A stretch of DNA of 64,000 nucleotides from the NCBI GenBank assembly GCA_017391465.1, contig JAFOYH010000060.1:1-64000 (forward strand), in the 5' to 3' direction. The notes under the pieces were generated by a model. That model was not told the origin of the DNA and made no database searches. It was given only the letters and a program-made list of their open reading frames with translations. Position numbers and translations under genes: made by a program. Source of the DNA: Lachnospiraceae bacterium. Lineage in GTDB: Bacteria > Bacillota_A > Clostridia > Lachnospirales > Lachnospiraceae. Below, in pieces: positions 58,149 through 64,000 of this stretch; within the stretch, counting starts at the first letter, position 1; each line of letters opens with the position of its first letter.

Positions 58149-59735
58149 TTGGCTGATTTTAAACAGGAAATAAATAAACGTAGAACCTTTGCCATCATTT
58201 CCCATCCGGATGCTGGTAAAACAACATTAACTGAAAAATTTCTTCTTTACGGCGGTGCCATCAATCTTGCCGGATCCGTAAAAGGAAAAAAAACCGCAAA
58301 ACATGCCGTTTCCGACTGGATGGAAATTGAAAAACAGAGAGGTATTTCCGTTACTTCTTCTGTATTACAGTTTGAATATGACGGATATTGCATCAACATT
58401 CTTGATACACCTGGGCATCAGGACTTCTCCGAAGATACTTATCGTACACTGATGGCTGCCGATTCTGCCGTAATGGTTATCGATGCTTCTAAAGGTGTTG
58501 AAGCACAGACAAAGAAATTATTTAAAGTTTGTCTTCTTCGAGACATTCCAATCTTTACATTTATCAATAAAATGGACCGTGATGCCAACGATCCATTCGA
58601 ACTCATGGATGAGATTGAATCCGTTCTCGGAATCAACACATGCCCTATGAACTGGCCAATCGGTTCCGGTAAAGAATTCCGTGGTGTTTATGACCGTCGT
58701 GCCCAGCACGTAACCACATTTACGGCCAATAACGGCCAGCGTGAAGTAGCTTCTGAAAACCTTGCCATTGACTCCCCGGAACTTCTCGGCATGGTTGGTG
58801 ATGAACTTTTCGAAAAACTTCAGGAAGATATCGAACTTCTTGACGGTGCCGGTGCAGAATTTGATATCGAAAAAGTGAGCCACGGTAAACAGACACCTGT
58901 TTTCTTCGGTTCCGCCTTAACAAACTTTGGTATTGAGATTTTCTTAAATTACTTCCTTGAAATGACAAGTCATCCACTGCCACGTAAATGCGACGAAGGT
59001 ATTGTTGATCCTTTCAATAAAGATTTCTCTGCTTTCGTCTTCAAGATTCAGGCAAACATGAATAAAGCACATCGTGACCGTATTGCTTTCATGCGTATCT
59101 GTTCCGGTAAATTCGAAGCCGGTATGGAAGTATTCCATGTACAGGGCAAGAAAAAATTAAAACTTTCCCAGCCTCAGCAGTTAATGGCTCAGGAACGTAA
59201 GATTCTTGATGAAGCTTATGCCGGTGATATCATCGGTGTATTCGATCCGGGTATCTTCTCCATCGGCGATACCATTTCCGTTCCAGGAAAAGTTTTTGCC
59301 TACGAAGGTATCCCTACATTCGCTCCGGAACATTTCTGCAAAGTTCGCCAGGTGGATACGATGAAACGTAAACAGTTCATTAAAGGTGTTACCCAGATTG
59401 CTCAGGAAGGTGCCATTCAGATCTTCCAGGAGTACAATACAGGTATGGAAGAAATCATTGTCGGTGTTGTTGGTGTTCTTCAGTTTGACGTTCTTCGTTT
59501 CCGTCTTGAAAATGAATACGGCGTTGAAATCCGCATGGATCCTATGCCTCATGAATACATTCGTTGGGTAACAAGTCCGGATACCGATGTTGCTCGTATC
59601 AACGGTACATCCGATATGAAACGTATCAAAGACCTTAAAGGCAATCCTTTGTTACTCTTCATCCATGAATGGGCTGTAAACACAGTTCTTGACAAAAATA
59701 AGGGACTTGAATTGTCCGAATTCGGTCGCTGGTAA
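58149..59735 (+). CDS. prfC: Peptide chain release factor 3
   Basis: GTPase that recycles RF1/RF2 after termination. The 528-residue protein has G1 SHPDAGKTTLTE, the switch region with ISVTSSV, DTPGHQDFSEDT, and NKMDRD, and C-terminal domains ending YGVEIRMDPMPHEYIRWVTSPD. The TTG at 58149 is the start because GGAGGT stands seven bases upstream and the protein starts with the family MADFKQEINKRRTFAIISHPD. The terminator follows the stop within 10 bases. Confidence 0.96.
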   Translation: MADFKQEINKRRTFAIISHPDAGKTTLTEKFLLYGGAINLAGSVKGKKTAKHAVSDWMEIEKQRGISVTSSVLQFEYDGYCINILDTPGHQDFSEDTYRTLMAADSAVMVIDASKGVEAQTKKLFKVCLLRDIPIFTFINKMDRDANDPFELMDEIESVLGINTCPMNWPIGSGKEFRGVYDRRAQHVTTFTANNGQREVASENLAIDSPELLGMVGDELFEKLQEDIELLDGAGAEFDIEKVSHGKQTPVFFGSALTNFGIEIFLNYFLEMTSHPLPRKCDEGIVDPFNKDFSAFVFKIQANMNKAHRDRIAFMRICSGKFEAGMEVFHVQGKKKLKLSQPQQLMAQERKILDEAYAGDIIGVFDPGIFSIGDTISVPGKVFAYEGIPTFAPEHFCKVRQVDTMKRKQFIKGVTQIAQEGAIQIFQEYNTGMEEIIVGVVGVLQFDVLRFRLENEYGVEIRMDPMPHEYIRWVTSPDTDVARINGTSDMKRIKDLKGNPLLLFIHEWAVNTVLDKNKGLELSEFGRW

Positions 59736-59740
59736 ATATA

Positions 59741-59806
59741 ATAAAAGAAGTGCATTTTATGTGAATATCCATGAAACAACTCCACAAATTGCACTTCTTT
59801 TTTATT
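59741..59806. terminator. Terminator of prfC
   Basis: AAAAGAAGTGCA pairs with TGCACTTCTTTT around a loop of about 35 bases, with T-run. Confidence 0.75.
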
Positions 59807-59819
59807 GATGAGAGAAATC

Positions 59820-59903
59820 TTAATCCAACATTTCATGTTCGCCCATGAACCATTTCACAAGGGCAAAAGATTCCACACAAACAACGATGAACACAAAAAT
59901 CAT
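59820..59903 (-). CDS. Possible 27-residue membrane peptide
   Basis: A short reading starting MIFVFIVVCVESFALVKWFM and ending GEHEMLD, with one hydrophobic helix and a charged C-terminus. AAGGAG lies only three bases before the ATG, which is close. It sits downstream of a terminator (59938-59975). It may be a real small membrane protein, but a chance ORF cannot be excluded. Confidence 0.4.
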   Translation of the reverse strand: MIFVFIVVCVESFALVKWFMGEHEMLD

Positions 59904-59937
59904 TCGCTCCTTAAAGTTTTATCTATAGATATATAAT

Positions 59938-59975
59938 AAAAAAGAGGTGTTCTATAAAAATACCACCTCTTTTTA
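59938..59975 (-). terminator. Terminator after the ribbon-helix-helix gene
   Basis: AAAGAGGTG pairs with CACCTCTTT around a loop of about 14 bases; the minus strand continues with TTTTTT. Confidence 0.8.
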
Positions 59976-60026
59976 AATTTGCATAAATTCTTCTAAAAAT
60001 TTAAACATCGAATTTATGCCGAATGA

Positions 60027-60296
60027 CTATTCTTTTCCTTTTTTTCGTCTACGAACCGCTTCAGTCAACAAGTATTCAATCTGACCGTTAATCGAACGAA
60101 AATCCTCATCCGCCCATTGGGAAATGTCTTCCCATAATCCCTGTGGCAGACGAAGCAATACCTGCTTTCTTGCATTCTCCTTGGCTTTCAACAGCTTTTC
60201 CCGTTCTTTGATCTCTTTTTCAAGGGAATTCAGTTTTTCAAGACGTGCGCGAAGCTTTTCTTCTTTTTCCTCTATCAATTTCATATTTTCCGACAT
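60027..60296 (-). CDS. Ribbon-helix-helix (Arc-type) protein with coiled-coil start
   Basis: An 89-residue protein. The first 42 residues form a Lys/Glu coiled coil (EEKEEKLRARLEKLNSLEKEIKEREKLLKAKENA). The rest (RKQVLLRLPQGLWEDISQWADEDFRSINGQIEYLLTEAVRRR) is an Arc/MetJ-like DNA-binding domain with the LRLP beta-strand. It lies 29 bases after the SPFH gene on the same strand. It may control the dyad over the promoter of that unit. Confidence 0.88.
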   Translation of the reverse strand: MSENMKLIEEKEEKLRARLEKLNSLEKEIKEREKLLKAKENARKQVLLRLPQGLWEDISQWADEDFRSINGQIEYLLTEAVRRRKKGKE

Positions 60297-60325
60297 AGCT
60301 CCGCCTCCTCCCCTTTTTTATCAGT

Positions 60326-61351
60326 TTAATATATACTTCCGCTGTTGACAATAGGCTGTGTATCTTTACCCGAACAAAGAACAACTAAAAGATTGCTGAC
60401 CATAGCTGCCTTACGTTCTTCATCAAGCATAACAATTTCTTCATCCCCCAGCTTATCAATGGCCATTTTTACCATGCCCACAGCTCCATCAACAATTCTC
60501 TGTCGTGCTGCAATAATGGCTGTTGCCTGCTGACGCTGAAGCATAGTCGCAGCGATTTCTTCTGAATATGCCAGATTCGTAATCTTCACATCCTCAATCT
60601 TAATACCGGCAACATTCACTTTTTTCTGAAGTGCTGTTTCCATCTTATCTGCGATTTCTTCCACGCTGCTTCGCAATGTCTTTTCATTTTCATTTTCGTC
60701 CACCACATCATATGGATAAAGACGTGCCACATTTCGGACGGTAGAATCTGTCTGAATTGAAATGAATTCTGCATAATCTTCCACGTTAAATACGGCTTTT
60801 GTCGGATCTTCTACACGCCAGATCACATTGGTTCCAATAATAATTGGATTACCCATACCATCATTAACTTTCTGCTTTTCATTCTTCAACGTATTGCTTT
60901 TTAAAGATACACGTTTGCGAGTCACTACACTTTCATAGGCAATGTCCTGTCCTGTTTTATCTTTTGCCGCCTTCATTGCTGCACTCTTATGTTTTTCGTA
61001 AACGGGACTATTGGACTCAGCAAATGGGTTAACAAAATAAAACCCTGAGTCACGAATGGTTCCATAATAAGAGCCAAAAAGAGTCAATACAAGGGCTTCA
61101 TTTGGACGTACGGTTTTTAGTCCCGCAAAACCAATACATACGGTCACAATTCCAATGATCGCTCCGATAATCGCAAATGCACCACCAAGTCCAGAAATTT
61201 CACCCGCCGCTAGAAAAACACCAAACGCAAACAGGCCAATAAATGCCACGAGTCCAATCAGTTCCAGAATCAACATTACTGCACCATTCTGAGGTTTCAA
61301 AAGTTTTTCTTCAATACACTTCATATCCATATTCTGATTTTCCGTCTTCAT
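60326..61351 (-). CDS. SPFH/Band-7 domain protein (QmcA/slipin-like)
   Basis: A 341-residue membrane protein. Two N-terminal hydrophobic segments ([51 protein letters not shown]) precede the SPFH domain ([73 protein letters not shown]). The last helix region is coiled-coil-like. SPFH proteins scaffold membrane microdomains. It has AAGGAGG before the ATG and a dyad over its promoter. It is the first gene of the unit with the ribbon-helix-helix gene. Confidence 0.93.
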   Translation of the reverse strand: MKTENQNMDMKCIEEKLLKPQNGAVMLILELIGLVAFIGLFAFGVFLAAGEISGLGGAFAIIGAIIGIVTVCIGFAGLKTVRPNEALVLTLFGSYYGTIRDSGFYFVNPFAESNSPVYEKHKSAAMKAAKDKTGQDIAYESVVTRKRVSLKSNTLKNEKQKVNDGMGNPIIIGTNVIWRVEDPTKAVFNVEDYAEFISIQTDSTVRNVARLYPYDVVDENENEKTLRSSVEEIADKMETALQKKVNVAGIKIEDVKITNLAYSEEIAATMLQRQQATAIIAARQRIVDGAVGMVKMAIDKLGDEEIVMLDEERKAAMVSNLLVVLCSGKDTQPIVNSGSIY

Positions 61352-61377
61352 AATTTATTACCTCCTTATTATTTTTC

Positions 61378-61434
61378 ACTATAACGATATCGTTTTGATA
61401 TCATTATAGTATCTCAACATCTATGTTTTGTCAA
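61378..61434 (-). promoter_or_regulatory. Promoter of the SPFH-RHH unit with a 33-bp dyad
   Basis: TTGACA (61429-61434) and TACTAT (17 bases apart) form the promoter on the minus strand. The dyad 61378-61410 has arms ACTATAACGATATCG and its partner (one mismatch, four-base spacer) and covers the -10 element, so it is likely an operator. Confidence 0.7.
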
Positions 61435-61464
61435 TCAATTTCTTACTATTTAAATCTGTTATTA

Positions 61465-61507
61465 TAAAAAATCCACATGGCTGCTACTCACAAAACCATG
61501 TGGATGA
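61465..61507 (-). terminator. Terminator of the amino-acid ABC transporter unit
   Basis: ATCCACATGG pairs perfectly with CCATGTGGAT around a 15-base loop, followed by TTTTT on the minus strand. Confidence 0.9.
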
Positions 61508-61529
61508 ATGAAATGTATATTCGATTTTT

Positions 61530-62285
61530 CTAATCTTCAAATTTCCCTAAGAATTCTTTCATTCGCTGATTATCCGAATTGAAAACTTTATCCGGTGCTC
61601 CTTCTTCAACGATAACACCTTTATCCATGAAAATAACATGATCAGACACATTTTTCGCAAAATTCATCTCATGAGTTACAATGACCATAGTCATTTTCTC
61701 TGTAGCGAGATTTTTGATGATTTTCAGAATTTCTCCGGTAAGTTCCGGATCCAATGCGGATGTAGGCTCATCAAAGAATAAAATCTTTGGTTTCATTGCC
61801 AGTGCTCTGGCAATAGACACACGCTGCTGCTGACCACCAGATAATTGATGTGGATAAGCATGCGCTTTATCCTCAAGCCCCATTTTACGAAGCAGCTCTT
61901 TCGCCTCCTCAAAAACCTCTTCTTTGTTACGGTGCTGTACACGAAGAGGTGCATCTGTAATATTTTTAATCACAGAATAATGTGGAAACAGATTAAAATT
62001 CTGAAAAACCAGACCATAATAGCCATGAATACGTTTTAAATCTGCTGTTTTTGCATAAGATGCCTTTCCATTTTCACTCTTTGCCGCAGCCTCTCCAAGA
62101 TAAATAATCTCTCCATCATCAATGGTTTCAAGCATGGTCGCACATCGAAGCAATGTGGATTTCCCCGAACCGGATGGTCCGATAATACTCAATACTTCTC
62201 CCTCGTTGACTGTCAGGGAAATGTCTTTTAAAACTTCAAGATTCCCGAAACTTTTCTTTATATGATTCATTTCAAGCAAATTCAT
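61530..62285 (-). CDS. Polar amino-acid ABC transporter ATPase
   Basis: ATP-hydrolysing subunit, 251 residues, with Walker [11 protein letters not shown]-loop [10 protein letters not shown], signature LSGGQQQR, Walker [13 protein letters not shown] and switch VTHE. The PhnE/GlnQ-like type (class with 'LFPH') fits amino-acid importers. It is 12 bases after the permease gene. Confidence 0.95.
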   Translation of the reverse strand: MNLLEMNHIKKSFGNLEVLKDISLTVNEGEVLSIIGPSGSGKSTLLRCATMLETIDDGEIIYLGEAAAKSENGKASYAKTADLKRIHGYYGLVFQNFNLFPHYSVIKNITDAPLRVQHRNKEEVFEEAKELLRKMGLEDKAHAYPHQLSGGQQQRVSIARALAMKPKILFFDEPTSALDPELTGEILKIIKNLATEKMTMVIVTHEMNFAKNVSDHVIFMDKGVIVEEGAPDKVFNSDNQRMKEFLGKFED

Positions 62286-62297
62286 GTCATTTCCCTC

Positions 62298-62948
62298 CTA
62301 ACGATAGTAGCTCAATTTCTTTTCAAGATAATCAAAGGTTAACGCAACAACTAAATTGAAAATATAATAGAATACGCCGGCAACCGCCAGTGGAATCATG
62401 GATGATTCAGAGGCAACAAGCTGTTTTGCCAATGTGAACATTTCAGCAACAGCTAATGTAAATGCCAACGATGTATCTTTCACCAGTGTGATCGTTTCAT
62501 TTGCCACCGGTGGAACAATACGTTTAACGACCTGAGGCATAATAATATAAATAAATGTCTGCGTCTTACTGTATCCCAATAATTTTGCCGCTTCATACTG
62601 ACCATCGGGAATAGCCGAAATACCGGCACGATATATTTCTGCAAAATAAGCCGCATAATTAATAGCGAAACCAATAAGCACCGCTTTCAAACGATAATCT
62701 CTCGACAATTCCATACCAAAGATGAAATACGGTCCAAAATACACCACCAAAAGCTGAAGCATCAGCGGTGTTCCACGCATAATTGAAATATAGATTTTTG
62801 CCAAAAGTGCCAGTACTTTTACCTTTGACATACGCACAAGGGCCAACCCCAAACCCAAAATCAATGATGTAAATAAAGTCACAAAGAAAATCTGCATGGT
62901 GATGACCATACCATCAGCTAATTGACTTACAATCTCCATGATTGTCAT
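62298..62948 (-). CDS. Polar amino-acid ABC transporter permease
   Basis: Membrane subunit of 216 residues with about five helices and the EAA-type loop EAAKLLGYSKTQTFIYIIMPQ. Features SIMRGTPLMLQLLVVYFGPY and NYAAYFAEIYRAGISAIPDGQ are hallmarks of the HisMQ-type family. The start at 62948 (MTIMEIV) follows GGGGGA; the TTG-led reading to 62966 is less likely. It lies after a hairpin that separates it from the binding-protein gene. Confidence 0.94.
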   Translation of the reverse strand: MTIMEIVSQLADGMVITMQIFFVTLFTSLILGLGLALVRMSKVKVLALLAKIYISIMRGTPLMLQLLVVYFGPYFIFGMELSRDYRLKAVLIGFAINYAAYFAEIYRAGISAIPDGQYEAAKLLGYSKTQTFIYIIMPQVVKRIVPPVANETITLVKDTSLAFTLAVAEMFTLAKQLVASESSMIPLAVAGVFYYIFNLVVALTFDYLEKKLSYYR

Positions 62949-62972
62949 ATGATGTCCCCCTAACAAGCAAAT

Positions 62973-63000
62973 TAAGGGAGCGACTAAGAATCGCTCCCTG
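62973..63000 (-). terminator. Partial terminator between binding protein and permease
   Basis: AGGGAGCGA pairs perfectly with TCGCTCCCT around a seven-base loop, without a long T-run. It probably lowers read-through so that the binding protein is made in excess. Confidence 0.7.
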
Positions 63001-63014
63001 ATGCTTTATTCGAT

Positions 63015-63833
63015 TTATTTGCCAATACAAATATTATCTTTATTGATAGAATATTTTTCTGCAATCTGATCTACGAAACCATCAGCTTCCATTTCAAGTA
63101 ATGTTGTCCATACCTGATCACGAAGAGCTTCGTTTCCAAGTTTGAAACCAATACCATACTGTTCCATAGAAATAACATCATCTAAGATTACGATATTGTC
63201 GTTCTTTGCCTGTTTTGCAACTGCAACACCTTCATCCATTGCTATAGCATCTGCAGAACCAGCTTCAAGTTCCAATAATGCAGATTCATAATCTTTTACT
63301 TCAATAAGTTCACCAAATGTTGCTGTAAGTTCTGCGTTTGCTTCGTCATTCAATGCAGCCAGTGCAGATGAGTCTGCCTGAACAAGCACAACTTTACCTG
63401 CAAGATCCGTTGCGGATGCAACACCGCCATCTTTCTTAACCGCAAATACCTGTGTATTATTTACATATGGTTCAGACCATGTGTAAGCATCCTCACGACC
63501 GTTGATTGTAAATCCGTTCCAGATACAATCAATAGCGCCTGAATTCAATTCCATATCTTTTGCATCCCAATCAATTGGTGTTTTTACCAGTTCCCAACCA
63601 TTACGATTACATACTTCCTGTGCAAGATCCAGGTCAAAACCAACATATTCGCCATCTTCCTGATAGCCATATGGTGGAAAGCTCGCATCAAAACCAACTG
63701 TAAATGTTGTTCTTGCTTCTGCAGCTTCTGTCGCTGTTTCTGTCTTTGTCTCTTTAGCATCACCACCACAACCTGTAAGTACACATCCCATGGTCATCAC
63801 TGCCGCCAATACTAAAGCTAAATTCTTTTTCAT
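63015..63833 (-). CDS. Polar amino-acid substrate-binding lipoprotein
   Basis: Extracellular receptor of the ABC importer, 272 residues. Signal MKKNLALVLAAVMTMGCVLTGCG ends in the lipobox VLTGC, followed by a Thr/Ala/Glu-rich linker. The family core FTVGFDASFPPYGYQEDGEYVGFDLDLAQEVCNRNG and DCIWNGFTINGREDAYTWSEPYVNNTQ is typical of SBP family 3. The ligand cannot be told; Arg/Lys/Gln-type or cystine are usual. First gene of the unit. Confidence 0.95.
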   Translation of the reverse strand: MKKNLALVLAAVMTMGCVLTGCGGDAKETKTETATEAAEARTTFTVGFDASFPPYGYQEDGEYVGFDLDLAQEVCNRNGWELVKTPIDWDAKDMELNSGAIDCIWNGFTINGREDAYTWSEPYVNNTQVFAVKKDGGVASATDLAGKVVLVQADSSALAALNDEANAELTATFGELIEVKDYESALLELEAGSADAIAMDEGVAVAKQAKNDNIVILDDVISMEQYGIGFKLGNEALRDQVWTTLLEMEADGFVDQIAEKYSINKDNICIGK

Positions 63834-64000
63834 ATCTATTCCTCCCGATTAACACTATGCTAATTTAATATTTGCTTAACGCTTTATCATAGTAGCATAC
63901 AAATGTATTCATGTCAACACATTTCACTTTATTCCTCTAAAGAAAAAAAGTGAATCGGATCATTTTTCCTTTGTTGAGAAATTTTGCAAAATTTTTTATT

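Noticed and set aside
1..64000. CRISPR arrays, restriction-modification or other anti-phage islands
   Set aside because: No regular direct repeats with spacers, no cas genes, no methylase or nuclease clusters were seen on either strand.

Overview
The window looks like chromosomal DNA of an anaerobic, low-GC, Gram-positive bacterium of the Clostridia, most likely a Lachnospiraceae-type gut anaerobe. Evidence: AT-rich sequence with strong AGGAGG ribosome sites, a T-box leader on ileS, the rpsF-ssb-rpsR order, an oxygen-sensitive class III ribonucleotide reductase, a flavodiiron protein, a small 2[4Fe-4S] ferredoxin, MecA, GdpP and several families typical of that group (DUF1858, DUF951, DUF1540, C_GCAxxG_C_C, LarA). 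The species assignment is inference. I see no phage, insertion sequence, CRISPR array, rRNA or replication origin.

Layout. 1-800: start of ileS (minus strand) behind a T-box leader. 1000-2800: small accessory genes (Cys-rich CFI-box-like protein, small HTH protein, an acetyltransferase-like gene with a damaged start). 2950-8900: an ECF sigma/anti-sigma pair divergent from a four-gene MacB-type exporter operon with two adaptor proteins. 9000-10760: a lipoprotein of glycoside hydrolase family 18. 11200-17500: mecA, a DUF1858 protein, a ferredoxin, a MerR regulator and the gdpP-rplI-dnaB cluster. 17700-22420: a DJ-1 protein, a C_GCAxxG_C_C protein, lactate permease and a split UxaA/SuyAB-type dehydratase. 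22560-25690: NrdR-box-controlled anaerobic ribonucleotide reductase, in which the glycyl-radical tail is a separate 50-residue protein. 25780-27320: rpsF-ssb-rpsR, a DUF951 protein and tRNA-Thr. 27390-33680: DUF2804, SGNH hydrolase, L,D-transpeptidase, DUF1540, LysR, UDP-galactopyranose mutase, tRNA-Pro. 34000-44320: topB, an unknown protein, rsmA, flavodiiron protein, tatD, LysR with a chromate-transporter pair, metG. 44500-48120: DUF885 lipoprotein and ATP-type PEP carboxykinase. 48270-54250: two HTH regulators, a DUF4160 protein, YolD/Y-family polymerase behind a LexA-like box, MarR, cysK, and a phospholipase C-like protein. 54600-64000: lactate racemase LarA, citrate synthase, release factor 3, a ribbon-helix-helix/SPFH pair and a polar amino-acid ABC transporter.

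How genes fit together. Lactate permease and lactate racemase lie 34 kb apart but both carry TGGT-N3-ACCA dyads upstream of their promoters, the pattern of GntR/LldR-type lactate regulators, so they probably form a lactate regulon. PEP carboxykinase and citrate synthase place carbon flow around oxaloacetate nearby. Envelope genes (GH18 lipoprotein, L,D-transpeptidase, glf, sigma/anti-sigma, exporter) form a loose cell-surface theme.

Most interesting points: the split ribonucleotide reductase; the shared lactate operators; two convergent gene pairs whose whole intergenic space is one long near-palindrome running from stop codon to stop codon; the double-adaptor exporter; and a dyad over the promoter of the ribbon-helix-helix/SPFH operon. 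I did not find a clear multi-gene system that I would call wholly undescribed.
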